From Candidatus Leptofilum proximum (GTDB taxonomy: Bacteria; Chloroflexota; Anaerolineae; Promineifilales; Promineifilaceae): a stretch of 64,000 nt of DNA. The notes beneath the pieces were generated by a model that had not been told where the DNA came from, searched no databases, and saw nothing but the letters and a program-made list of their open reading frames with translations. The DNA lies in assembly GCA_016710325.1 (NCBI GenBank), contig JADJXK010000002.1, positions 3,658,001 to 3,722,000 of the forward strand, written 5' to 3'. The position numbers were made by a program, and so were the translations under genes. Positions 1 through 8,155 of the stretch are shown in pieces (position 1 is the first letter of the stretch; each line of letters begins with the position of its first letter).

Positions 1-1
1 G

Positions 2-547
2 ATGTTCCCCATGTGGCTGGTGCGCATGAGCCAGAGCGGCCAGGAAAAGGTCGTGCTGGAACCGGCCGCCGCCCTCGCCGTCTTTGAACTGACCGAGCTA
101 AGCATCCCCGCCTCGGACCTGGAACCGTACGACCACACGATGGACGGCGATGCCATCGCGCCCACCGTGCCTTTGGCAACGGTGCGCAAGTGGCTGGCGG
201 ACAATCAGAAAATTGCCGCCGGGCAGGTCAAGGAGAGTTCGCTGGTGCACCTGCCGCTGTACGTGTTTAAGTATCAGTTTGAAGGACGGGCGTATACGGC
301 CGTGGTTGATGCCGCCAGCAGCCAGGTGTTTGCCAGTGTCTACCCCTCCAAGCGCGAGGTGCCCTACGTGGCCATTGGCTCCGTGGGCTGCGCCCTCTAC
401 TTTTGCGCCGCGCTCATCCCCGCCATCAGCTTCTTCACCACCGATGGCACGGGGTTGATCTGGGGCATTTTGGGCTACATCGTGATCGCCATTGTGCTGG
501 CGGTGCCCATTTTTGGCATCGCCGCTTACATTTCATCACGCGTTTAA
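2..547 (+). CDS. Membrane protein, paralogue of the next gene (5' end outside window)
   Basis: The frame is open from the first bases, so the true start probably lies upstream. The visible 181 residues hold a soluble part and two C-terminal membrane segments at about residues 122-140 and 150-175. A stretch around residues 80-115 (HLPLYVFKYQFEGRAY, then VVDAASSQVF) resembles the part of the next protein that reads YYPLWVSRYEYHKRNY and VVDGVNGNIL, so the two are tandem paralogues. I infer that the missing N-terminus may also carry a zinc ribbon. Function is unknown. Confidence 0.7.
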   Translation: MFPMWLVRMSQSGQEKVVLEPAAALAVFELTELSIPASDLEPYDHTMDGDAIAPTVPLATVRKWLADNQKIAAGQVKESSLVHLPLYVFKYQFEGRAYTAVVDAASSQVFASVYPSKREVPYVAIGSVGCALYFCAALIPAISFFTTDGTGLIWGILGYIVIAIVLAVPIFGIAAYISSRV

Positions 548-553
548 ATTCCG

Positions 554-584
554 TGTAGAGACGTTGCATTGCAACGTCTCTACA
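554..584. repeat. Perfect 14-bp hairpin, dispersed-repeat type
   Basis: TGTAGAGACGTTGC, a 3-nt spacer ATT, then its exact reverse complement. It fills the gap between two genes and overlaps neither. Very similar hairpins are known as high-copy intergenic repeats in cyanobacteria and some Chloroflexota. There is no T-run after it, so it is not a classical terminator. Confidence 0.8.
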
Positions 585-596
585 GGACATCATCCT

Positions 597-1694
597 ATGA
601 CACAATCAGCTAACAAAACCCAAGGTCTCACCTGCCCGGAATGCAGCGGTGTAGTGCCCATCGCTGAGGGCGACCGCATTGTGGAATGCCCGTACTGCCA
701 CACCTTCTCCCTGGTGCAGGGGGAGCGCGGCGTGCGCCGCTGGCAGGTGCCCCAGTTGGTGGAACGCGAACGCGCTTTGCAAACGGTGGGCAACTTCTTC
801 CGCGGCATGAAAAAGGCCAGCGACCTGGCCAAAGAGGCGCAGGTTAAAGATACCTTCCTGGTTTACCTGCCCTACTGGCGCGTTGAGGCGTTTGTGGCGG
901 GCTGGATGTTTGGCCGGGTGAAGTCCGGCAAAGACAGCACCCGCCCCATCGAGGTGCAAATCAGCGAGCAGATGCATTGGAACGATGCGGCCGTTGACGT
1001 GGCCGAATATGGCGTACACCAGGTCGCCATCTCCAAAGAGCGGTTGCAGCCATACGACAGTGACCGCCTCCATGCCGAGGCGATGGTCTTCGAGCCGTCT
1101 GAGTCGCACAGCGATGCGTTTGAAGAGGCCGGGCGGCACTTTACCTACCGGGGCCGCAAAGCACGCAGCCTGCGCACCAAATTCTTTGAGAAGTTCCACT
1201 TTTTGCGCCAGCGCCTGTCGATTGTTTACTATCCGCTGTGGGTGTCGCGCTACGAATACCACAAGCGTAACTACCAGGTGGTGGTTGATGGCGTGAACGG
1301 CAATATCCTCTACGGCAAAGCGCCGGGCAACATTCTCTACCGGGCCGCGGCGCTGGTGGGTGGTCTGGCCGTGGGCAACTTCATCCTGGTGAACGGCACG
1401 CTGCTGGCGGGCACGGCCGTTAGCAGCAGTGATGATGGGGATGGCCTTCTGTTTTTACTCGTACCCATTGCCCTGGGCATTGGCCTGATTGCTGCCGGGT
1501 ATCGCGCCTTCCGCTACGGCGAAGAAGTGGAGGAGGTCCAGAAGGGGGCGCGCAAAGCGACCCTGGCCGGTGAGTCCGGCGAAGGTTTGATGGCCGCGCT
1601 AACGGGCGGGCTGATGGGTGGCTCCGGCGATGTGCAGGAGCTGATGCGTTCCGGCATGAGCGTGCTGGAAGAGCTGTCGGAGGGGAAACGATGA
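597..1694 (+). CDS. Zinc-ribbon membrane protein
   Basis: The 365-residue protein starts at ATG 597. An upstream ATG at 492 is in frame but would run through the preceding gene and the 554-584 hairpin. An N-terminal zinc ribbon (CPEC at about 14-17, CPYC at about 33-36) is followed by a long soluble region and two hydrophobic segments at about residues 250-300. The paralogous soluble/membrane arrangement matches the gene upstream. The stop overlaps the next start (ATGA), so the two are probably translationally coupled. The three genes may form a complex, but the sequence gives no enzymatic function. Confidence 0.8.
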   Translation: MTQSANKTQGLTCPECSGVVPIAEGDRIVECPYCHTFSLVQGERGVRRWQVPQLVERERALQTVGNFFRGMKKASDLAKEAQVKDTFLVYLPYWRVEAFVAGWMFGRVKSGKDSTRPIEVQISEQMHWNDAAVDVAEYGVHQVAISKERLQPYDSDRLHAEAMVFEPSESHSDAFEEAGRHFTYRGRKARSLRTKFFEKFHFLRQRLSIVYYPLWVSRYEYHKRNYQVVVDGVNGNILYGKAPGNILYRAAALVGGLAVGNFILVNGTLLAGTAVSSSDDGDGLLFLLVPIALGIGLIAAGYRAFRYGEEVEEVQKGARKATLAGESGEGLMAALTGGLMGGSGDVQELMRSGMSVLEELSEGKR

Positions 1695-2284
1695 AGCTAT
1701 TGGCTTTGCGCTGCCCCACCTGTGCCCAACCGTTCAAGCCGCAAAATCCAGAGGTTGTGGTGCTGTGCTGTGTGTGGTGCGGTACGGCCGTTTCCATCAC
1801 CGACACGGGCCTCAACACCATGACTATCGAATTTGCTGCCCCAGCCGAGGCGAAGTTTGACGCCTGGGTGCCGCTGTGGGTGTTTAACGGCCGGGTCACC
1901 ATCACCAGCCGCCAGACCCAGGGGCGCAACAAGCAGGCCGAACAAGACGCCGAGCAGCTGTGGGGCTACCCGCGCCGCCTCTATGTGCCTGCCTGGGACC
2001 TGCCCACCGAGGCCGTCTGCCAGCTGGGCGGCGACCTGGTGCAGCGCCAACCTGCCTTCCAGCCCGCCGTGCCCCCGTCTCAAGTAACGTTGGTTGAAGC
2101 CGTCATCACACCTGAAGATGCGCTGAAGCTTCTTGAATTTGTGGTGTTCAACGTAGAGGCGGGCCGCAAAGATTGGCTCAAGGAACTGCACTTCACCATC
2201 GCGGCCGGCGCGCCGCAGCTGTGGGCCATCCCCGCGCAGCGGACGGGTGGGGAGTGGCGGCTGCAGCCGCTTTTACCGACGTAG
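1691..2284 (+). CDS. Zinc-ribbon protein, third gene of the cluster
   Basis: This 197-residue protein starts in a 4-bp ATGA overlap with the preceding stop. A CPTC...CVWC double-knuckle ribbon sits in the first 35 residues, followed by a beta-rich domain with no membrane segment. It is probably the soluble partner of the two membrane proteins upstream. I do not recognise the family beyond the ribbon. Confidence 0.75.
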   Translation: MKLLALRCPTCAQPFKPQNPEVVVLCCVWCGTAVSITDTGLNTMTIEFAAPAEAKFDAWVPLWVFNGRVTITSRQTQGRNKQAEQDAEQLWGYPRRLYVPAWDLPTEAVCQLGGDLVQRQPAFQPAVPPSQVTLVEAVITPEDALKLLEFVVFNVEAGRKDWLKELHFTIAAGAPQLWAIPAQRTGGEWRLQPLLPT

Positions 2285-2342
2285 CCGCGCTTTCTTAGCG
2301 CGTGATTCAACAACCAAAGACAGCCCAAACAAGGAGTAAAAG

Positions 2343-2732
2343 ATGAAAACAATCATTCACACCGATGACGCGCCGAAGGCGGTGGGTCCGTACTCGCAGG
2401 CGGTGCGCACGGGGAATTTGCTGTTTACCGCCGGGCAGGTGGCCATCGATCCGGCCATCGGCAAACTGATCGAGGGCGACGTGGCGGCCCAGGCGCAGCA
2501 GGTGATGCTTAATTTGCAGGCGGTGCTGGCCGCGGCAGGTACCGGGTTTGAGCACGTGGTTAAAACCACTGTTCTTCTGGCCGACATGGCGGACTTTGCG
2601 GCGTTGAACGAGGTGTACGGCCGTTACTTCCCTAGCAATCCACCCGCCCGTTCCACCTTTGCCGTGCGCGGCCTGCCCCTGGGCGCTAAGGTCGAAATCG
2701 AGATGGTGGCCGAAATCCCCGAGGCGGCGTGA
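2343..2732 (+). CDS. ridA: RidA family reactive enamine/imine deaminase
   Basis: At 129 residues it has the usual family length. RidA proteins hydrolyse reactive enamines such as 2-aminoacrylate released by PLP enzymes. Visible signatures are the N-terminal AVGPYSQAV, the central TAGQVAIDP, and near the C-terminus the NPPARSTFAV segment with the conserved Arg followed by LPLGAKVEIEMVA. An AAGGAG ribosome site lies about 8 bases before the ATG. The stop overlaps the start of the next gene (response regulator), so the two are co-transcribed, although a functional link is not obvious. Confidence 0.93.
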   Translation: MKTIIHTDDAPKAVGPYSQAVRTGNLLFTAGQVAIDPAIGKLIEGDVAAQAQQVMLNLQAVLAAAGTGFEHVVKTTVLLADMADFAALNEVYGRYFPSNPPARSTFAVRGLPLGAKVEIEMVAEIPEAA

Positions 2733-3415
2733 TGCCCAGTGACGTCATTCTCGTCGTCGATGACGAGGCCAACATCCGCGACCTGGCCCGGCTGTACCTG
2801 GAGAAAGAAGGCTACAAGGTTATCCTGGCCCAGGACGGCGCCCAGGCGCTAAAGTTAGTCGAAGAACAAGAGCTGGCCTTTATTGTCCTGGACCTGATGC
2901 TGCCGGAAGTGGATGGTTGGGAAGTGTGCCGCCGCGTGCGCGCCCAAAGCGACGTGCCCATCCTCATGCTCACCGCCCGCGATGACGATATCGACAAAAT
3001 TGTGGGGCTAGAAATGGGCGCGGACGATTACCTGACCAAGCCGTTTAATCCGCGCGAACTGGTAGCCCGGGTACGGGCCATTTTGCGCCGGGTGAACAGC
3101 ACCCAGGGTGGCGCGGGCAACGAGGTGCGCCAGATTGGCGAGGTAACCATCGACCCCAGCAGCCGCGAGGTGACGGTGGCGGGCCGCCGCGTACCGCTGC
3201 GCACCAAGGAGTTTGACCTGCTGCTGACCCTGGCGGATCACCAAAACATGGTGTTGTCGCGGGACCAGCTGCTAGATCTGGTCTGGGGCTACGAATTCTA
3301 CGGCCAGACTCGCACGGTCGATGTGCACATTGCGCACCTGCGCGAAAAAATGGGCGACAGCCTGTCCATCGAGACGGTGTGGGGCATGGGGTACAAGTTG
3401 ATCGGTGAACCGTAA
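2732..3415 (+). CDS. OmpR/PhoB-type response regulator
   Basis: The receiver domain occupies residues 1-120 and the winged-helix DNA-binding domain about 130-226. The acidic pocket (VDDE), the phospho-acceptor Asp in VLDLMLPE, the T in MLTAR and the K in LTKPF are all present. GTG 2729 or ATG 2732 could serve as start; both overlap the ridA stop. ATG is chosen as the stronger codon. The histidine kinase immediately downstream on the same strand is the likely partner. The stop codon lies in the first unit of a heptanucleotide repeat. Confidence 0.93.
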   Translation: MPSDVILVVDDEANIRDLARLYLEKEGYKVILAQDGAQALKLVEEQELAFIVLDLMLPEVDGWEVCRRVRAQSDVPILMLTARDDDIDKIVGLEMGADDYLTKPFNPRELVARVRAILRRVNSTQGGAGNEVRQIGEVTIDPSSREVTVAGRRVPLRTKEFDLLLTLADHQNMVLSRDQLLDLVWGYEFYGQTRTVDVHIAHLREKMGDSLSIETVWGMGYKLIGEP

Positions 3416-3475
3416 TCCGTAATCCGTTATCGGTAATCGGTAAAGCTTCTGATTACCGTTCACCGATTACCGTTT
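3413..3475. repeat. Heptanucleotide repeat array (TAATCGG units, direct then inverted)
   Basis: Units TAATCCG, TAATCCG, TTATCGG, TAATCGG run forward, followed after a short spacer by the complementary units ATTACCG, TTCACCG, ATTACCG. The two halves can pair (CGGTAATCGGT with ACCGATTACCG). The array begins on the stop codon of the response regulator and separates it from the kinase gene. A second array at 4982-5057 uses the same unit. Confidence 0.85.
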
Positions 3476-3533
3476 TACAGGCTGGTTACACTTTTTTAAT
3501 GGCGGCTTCATGACGGCCGTTTAACCTACTCCT

Positions 3534-4991
3534 ATGTTTCGTACCCTGCGCAGCCGACTGCTGCTTTCTTACTCTTTGCTAGTGGTGGTGACCCTGTTTG
3601 TGGTCTCGCTGGCGCTGCTGGCCCTCGGCGCCCAGCCTCGGCTGCGCTTCCAGCCCGCTTTGCAGCGGCTGGACATCGTCAGCCGGGCCAGCCGCAACGA
3701 TGTGCTCCGGCTGAACCTTTCCAGCACCGATCAGGAAAGTTTTTTGCGCGCCGTGCTGCAGACGCTGGAAGATACGGCCGAAACCAACAACGTGCGTGCT
3801 TTCATCGCCACCGCCAATAACGCCCAAATCATCTTCGACACCGATCCGTCGCAAAGCCTGGTTGGGGTAACGATTGATGGCGTGGAACTGCCGCGTGATT
3901 ATCTGCCCAGCACCGATCCCAATACGCTGGCCGCCCGCTTTGAAGATCCGGACGGCAATCGCTGGCTGGTGTACACCCGGGCCATCTCCAGCACTGGCTT
4001 TGGCCGCTGGGTGCTGGTGTATGCCGTGCCTGAACCGGGACCGCTGGCGCTGCTGCGCGAGCTGGGTTTTGGTCGTGCTTTTGTGCGGGCCGGGCTGGCG
4101 GGGCTGTTGGTTTCGGTGCTGCTGGCCTGGGTGATTGCCCGCTCGGTGGCCCGGCCCTTGCAGCGCATGGCGGGCGCGGCGGAAGCGATTGCTCACGGGG
4201 AGTACGGGCAGCAGCTTTCGCTGGACGGGCCAGAAGAAGTAGCGCGGGTGGCGGAGAGCTTCAACAGTATGTCGGCGCAGGTGGCGGCCACGCGGCAGGC
4301 CCAGCGCGACTTTGTGGCCAACGTCTCCCACGACTTGAAGACGCCGGTAACCTCGATTCAGGGGTGGAGCCAGGCGCTGCTGGACGGTACGGCCGTTTCC
4401 CCCGAAGCCCAAATCCAGGCGGCCAACATCATCTACAGCGAGGCGGAGCGCATGGGACGCATGGTGGCCCAACTGCTGGACCTGGCCAAAATCGAGTCGG
4501 GCCAGCTCCAGCTAAACCGCTCGCCCGTGGACCTGGCGGAAATTGCCGCGGTGGTTCGGCAAAATCTGCTGCCCCGGGCTCAGGCCAACCAGATTCACCT
4601 GACGATTGAAACAGAGCCAGCGCCGCCGATTTGGGGTGATTACGATCGGTTAATCCAGGTGGTATCGAACCTGGTGGAAAACGGGTTGACCCACACTCCG
4701 AGGGGGGGGAGGGTGCATCTGGCGGTACGGCCGTCTGACAACCAGGCCGTTGAACTCAGCGTGCAGGACACCGGCAAAGGGATGTCGCCGGAGCAGTTGG
4801 CGCGCATTTTTGAGCGCTTTTACCAGGTGGACAAATCGCGGGCGCGTGAGGGCGGGCGGAGCGGCTCCGGGCTGGGGCTGTCGATTGTGCAAGAGTTGGT
4901 GCTGCTGCACAACGGCCGTATCCAAGCCCACAGCGAAGTGGGGAAAGGGAGCCGGTTTACGGTGCGCCTGCCTGTGGAGGGTAATCGGTAA
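3534..4991 (+). CDS. Membrane sensor histidine kinase (HAMP-HisKA-HATPase)
   Basis: The 485-residue protein has membrane segments at about 8-31 and 183-203 that frame a roughly 150-residue extracytoplasmic sensor. HAMP follows at about 205-255, then HisKA with His266 in NVSHDLKTP, then the ATPase domain with the N box around 380-386 (NLVENGLTH), G1 DTGKGM at about 412-417 and G2 GSGLGL at 444-449. All catalytic motifs are intact. No Shine-Dalgarno is seen before the ATG. It is the likely partner of the response regulator upstream. The last codons and the stop lie in a heptanucleotide array. Confidence 0.93.
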   Translation: MFRTLRSRLLLSYSLLVVVTLFVVSLALLALGAQPRLRFQPALQRLDIVSRASRNDVLRLNLSSTDQESFLRAVLQTLEDTAETNNVRAFIATANNAQIIFDTDPSQSLVGVTIDGVELPRDYLPSTDPNTLAARFEDPDGNRWLVYTRAISSTGFGRWVLVYAVPEPGPLALLRELGFGRAFVRAGLAGLLVSVLLAWVIARSVARPLQRMAGAAEAIAHGEYGQQLSLDGPEEVARVAESFNSMSAQVAATRQAQRDFVANVSHDLKTPVTSIQGWSQALLDGTAVSPEAQIQAANIIYSEAERMGRMVAQLLDLAKIESGQLQLNRSPVDLAEIAAVVRQNLLPRAQANQIHLTIETEPAPPIWGDYDRLIQVVSNLVENGLTHTPRGGRVHLAVRPSDNQAVELSVQDTGKGMSPEQLARIFERFYQVDKSRAREGGRSGSGLGLSIVQELVLLHNGRIQAHSEVGKGSRFTVRLPVEGNR

Positions 4992-5057
4992 TCCGTTATC
5001 GGTAAACGGTAATCAGTAATCGGTAATCGGATTACTGTTTACTGATTACCGCTCACC
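4982..5057. repeat. Heptanucleotide repeat array between convergent genes
   Basis: Seven forward units (TAATCGG, TAATCCG, TTATCGG, TAAACGG, TAATCAG, TAATCGG, TAATCGG) are followed by inverted units (ATTACTG, TTTACTG, ATTACCG, CTCACCG). The stop codon of the kinase gene is inside the forward half, and the stop of the converging Nudix gene is inside the inverted half. The foldback could act as a bidirectional terminator, which is inference. Confidence 0.85.
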
Positions 5058-5690
5058 GACTATCGTCTGCCGTACCCGAGCCAAAAATTCGCTCAGCAGA
5101 ATAGCGGTGGCGCCCCACACTTTGTGGCCGTTGACGTTATAGTAGGGCACGGTGTACGTCGCGCCGCGCACAGGAATGGGGCCAACTTCCCGCGTATCGG
5201 GATCGAGCAGGTGATTTAGGGGAACTTCCAGAATTTCGGCCACTTCGCGCACTTCAGGCACAAAGATCGGCCGTTCGCCGCCATTGACCCAGCCCACAAA
5301 GGGGTGCACTTCGTAATCTGACGGGGGAATGTAAATGGTGGTGAGACGGCCCAGGATGGTAACGGCCGTTGCCGGCACGCCAATCTCTTCTTCCGTTTCA
5401 CGCAGGGCGGCGGTAACGGCCGTTTCGCCCGGTTCGCGCCGCCCGCCGGGGAACGAAATTTGCCCGGCATGTGACGTCAGATCATCGCGCCGTCGGGTGA
5501 GCACCAGGTGCATGGTTTGCCGGTGGCAGTAAAGCAGCAGCAAGACGCCGCCGACACGCGGCTGGCCGGGCAGTTCTGGCGGGCGCACCCGGTCCCGCCG
5601 GTCCATAGGCAGCATGTGGTAGTGGGCCGATTGGGCATCAAAATCTGGCAAAGAGAGGGCCTGGCGGATGACGGCCGTTGTTAACTCCAT
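5046..5690 (-). CDS. Nudix hydrolase, CoA pyrophosphatase-like
   Basis: The 214-residue protein contains a complete Nudix box (GGRREPGE followed by the REXXEEXG core RETEEEIG). Just before it lies LTSHAGQISFPGG, the signature of the NudL/CoAse subgroup that cleaves CoA and its thioesters to 3',5'-ADP and 4'-phosphopantetheine derivatives. The substrate assignment is by family, not proven. Transcription converges with the kinase gene and the 3' ends share the repeat array. Confidence 0.9.
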   Translation of the reverse strand: MELTTAVIRQALSLPDFDAQSAHYHMLPMDRRDRVRPPELPGQPRVGGVLLLLYCHRQTMHLVLTRRRDDLTSHAGQISFPGGRREPGETAVTAALRETEEEIGVPATAVTILGRLTTIYIPPSDYEVHPFVGWVNGGERPIFVPEVREVAEILEVPLNHLLDPDTREVGPIPVRGATYTVPYYNVNGHKVWGATAILLSEFLARVRQTIVGER

Positions 5691-5718
5691 TTCGCTTTCT
5701 TCCTGGGGCTAACAGGCT

Positions 5719-6444
5719 CTATGCATTGGTGATGTGGCGGAAAGTATAGCCCACACCGCGCTCAGAGGTGATGTACCGTGGGCGTGTTTTGTCTTTTTTA
5801 TCCTCAATTTTGCGCCGCAGCCGGTGCATATGCACGTGCAGACGATCCTCGTAGGCGGGCTCCAGCGGCCAGAGGCGGCGCAAAATGAAGTCCGTATTCA
5901 CTGTGTGGCCGGCACTGCGCATGAGGATGTAGAGCAGCTTGGTTTCGGTTGGTGTGAGGCTGATGGGCTTGTTATTGACCAGCGCCTGCCGTCCAGGGAA
6001 ATCGATCACTAGCCGGTCATCGACGCGGGTGAGGGAGCGCAGCGGGTAGGCAAAGTCGCCCATGCGCTGCAAAACACGTTTCACCCGGGCGGTGAGTTCC
6101 CCCGGATTAAACGGTTTGATGATGTAATCTTCGGCGTGTTCTTCCAGCCCTTCGACGACGGTGGATTCTTCGTTGACGGCCGTTAGCATAATAATTGGCA
6201 AATCGCTGAACTGGTGCACGGTGCGGCAAAATTCAAAGCCGCTCATGCCCGGCGGCATGTGAATATCCACGATGGCCATATGCGGCAGGCCATGCTGGGT
6301 AATGACCGACAACGCTTCTTCACCAGAACCGGCCGTCATGACCGTGTACTCTGCCTGCTGCAGCGCATGGGCCACAATGCGCAAGTTAAACGGGTCGTCA
6401 TCGACGGCTAAAATACGATGGGAGGTGATATTGGTATCACTCAT
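5719..6444 (-). CDS. OmpR-type response regulator, orphan
   Basis: At 241 residues it has a receiver with VDDD, phospho-acceptor Asp60 in IVDIHMP, T in MLTAV and K in IIKPF, followed by a winged-helix domain with WPLEP..EDRLHVHMHRLRRKIE. It is clearly paralogous to the next minus-strand gene. A GAGGT ribosome site precedes the start. No kinase is adjacent, so its partner is elsewhere. A TATAAT-like box on the minus strand lies at 6486-6491. Confidence 0.92.
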   Translation of the reverse strand: MSDTNITSHRILAVDDDPFNLRIVAHALQQAEYTVMTAGSGEEALSVITQHGLPHMAIVDIHMPPGMSGFEFCRTVHQFSDLPIIMLTAVNEESTVVEGLEEHAEDYIIKPFNPGELTARVKRVLQRMGDFAYPLRSLTRVDDRLVIDFPGRQALVNNKPISLTPTETKLLYILMRSAGHTVNTDFILRRLWPLEPAYEDRLHVHMHRLRRKIEDKKDKTRPRYITSERGVGYTFRHITNA

Positions 6445-6566
6445 GGAAACCTCAAATTGGGAAAATAACTGTAGTTATCGTCTGGATTATAGTTTGTTCC
6501 TGCCATTCGGAAATCAATTGCGCTGCAAAAAAAGGCAAATAGTACCACAGGGTGGCGCTGGCTCGC

Positions 6567-7286
6567 TTATTTTTCGTCAGGTAAAAAGGCATACCCTTTG
6601 CGCCGTTTAGAAACCACGTAGCGCGGTCCGCCCTTGGTTTCGATTTTGCTGCGCAGGCGGTGCACGTAAACACGCAGCCGGTCTTCATCGGCAAAGTCGG
6701 TGTCGGCAGGCCACAGGCGGCGCAGCAGAAAGTCGGTGTTGACCACCTTGCCTTTTTGGCGCATGAGGATGTAGAGCAGCTTGGCTTCGGTAGGTGTCAG
6801 ACTGATTTCGTTGCCATTGACAACGGCCGTTAACCGGGCAAAGTTCACCGACAGGGCGTCATCTACCTGCACAAACGGGGCGAGCGGGTAGGCAAACTGG
6901 CCAATGGAGCGCAGCACACGCCGTACCCTCGCCAGCAGTTCGCCCGATTTTACCGGCTTGTTCATGTAATCTTCGGCATACCGGTCGATGGCTTCAACGA
7001 TGGTGCTGGTTTCTTCAACGGCCGTTAACATAATGATCGGCAAATCGCTGAACTGGAGCACACGTTCGCACAGCTCCAGGCCATCCATACCCATTGGCAT
7101 GTTGATGTCGAACAGGCCAAGGTGGGGCAGCCCTTCGTTCTCCATCAGTTCCAGCGCCTGCTCGCCGGATTCGGCCGTCATCACCTGAAATCCATGATGC
7201 ATTAAAGTTGTGCGCACAATTTCCAGGATGGAAATACTGTCGTCTACAACTAATATCCGGTAAGTTTCCGGGGCAAAACTGTCCAT
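6567..7286 (-). CDS. OmpR-type response regulator, paralogue of the previous one
   Basis: The 239-residue protein shares architecture and many motifs with the product of 5719-6444 (VDDS, Asp60 in LFDINMP, MLTAVEE, MNKPVKSGEL, LWPADTDFADEDRL). Tandem duplication is the simplest origin. A sigma70-like promoter is visible upstream at 7331-7360. No kinase is adjacent. Confidence 0.92.
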   Translation of the reverse strand: MDSFAPETYRILVVDDSISILEIVRTTLMHHGFQVMTAESGEQALELMENEGLPHLGLFDINMPMGMDGLELCERVLQFSDLPIIMLTAVEETSTIVEAIDRYAEDYMNKPVKSGELLARVRRVLRSIGQFAYPLAPFVQVDDALSVNFARLTAVVNGNEISLTPTEAKLLYILMRQKGKVVNTDFLLRRLWPADTDFADEDRLRVYVHRLRSKIETKGGPRYVVSKRRKGYAFLPDEK

Positions 7287-7330
7287 TTGTGTTGTCCAGA
7301 TAGATGGATAAAATTAGCTGGTATCAGGTT

Positions 7331-7360
7331 ATTGTAACAAACCCGTTCCGTGAATTCCAA
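7331..7360 (-). promoter_or_regulatory. Sigma70-like promoter for the 6567-7286 regulator
   Basis: On the minus strand TTGGAA (7355-7360) and TACAAT (7331-7336) are separated by 18 bp, about 45 bp before the start codon. It lies in the 128-bp divergent gap shared with comEC. Confidence 0.5.
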
Positions 7361-7414
7361 ATTGGCGATCGTGCTGCCAAATCAAAGTTTATAACTATTT
7401 CAGGATAATTGCAT

Positions 7415-8155
7415 ATGTTGCTGGTTTATCTGGGGATTGCCTGGTTCTTTGGTCTGTGGCTGGCTTCGGTGGTGATGCTGGATTGGCGCATCTGGCTGGC
7501 CGTGGGGATCGGTGGGTTGGTAACGGCCGTTCTCCTGCGCCGCCGTCAAAAATTCAGCTGGGGACTGGCGTGTGTGGCGGTGTTGGCATTGGCGGGGATG
7601 CGGTATGTGACGGCCGTACCCACCATCGACGAAAATCACATTGCTTACTACAACGGCAGCCGCAGCGTCACCATCACCGGGCTGGTGGTGGACGAGCCAG
7701 ACGTGAGTGACCGCTTTGTCAATTTGCGCGTTGATGTAGACAGCATCCAGGTAAGCGGCGGGGCGCAGCTGCCTATGCAGGGCACGGTGCAGGTACAAAC
7801 TTACCGCTTTCCGGTCATTAACTACGGCAGCCGCCTGCGTGTGACCGGCATCGTGGAAACGCCGCCCGAAGGCGAAACGTTCAGCTATCGCGCCTACCTG
7901 GCCCGTCAGGGCATCCACAGCCTGATGTCCCTGCCCAACGTCACCGTGCTGGCCGAAGATGAAGGCAGTCCCCTTTACCGGGCTATCTTTGCCTTCAAAA
8001 GCCGCGCCCAAGCCACCATTGCCCAGCTCATCCCCGAGCCGCAGGCGGCGCTGCTCACCGGCATCCTGCTGGGCAACGACAACGGCCTGCCGCCCGATCT
8101 CAGCGATGCCTTTCGCCTTACCGGCATGACACATATCATCGCGATCTCAGGCTAG
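7415..8155 (+). pseudogene. comEC: comEC/rec2, 5' part only (interrupted by the integrated element)
   Basis: ComEC is the inner-membrane channel that passes single-stranded DNA into the cell during transformation. The 246 residues here cover only the N-terminal membrane helices (about 1-65), the OB-like DUF4131 region and the start of the competence domain. The reading frame breaks at THIIAISG, the conserved point where ComEC normally continues with an F/H-N-I-type helix, and TAG follows at once. The intact family is 600-800 residues. The start is set at ATG 7415, behind an AGGA site. The serine recombinase gene starts on the other strand at exactly this break, so insertion is the cause. Confidence 0.9.

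Noticed and set aside
3579..4472. Long antisense frame over the kinase gene (297 codons)
   Set aside because: No domain, no ribosome site; the plus frame encodes intact kinase motifs.
4982..5057. CRISPR array
   Set aside because: Units are 7 bp with no spacers; no cas genes in the window.
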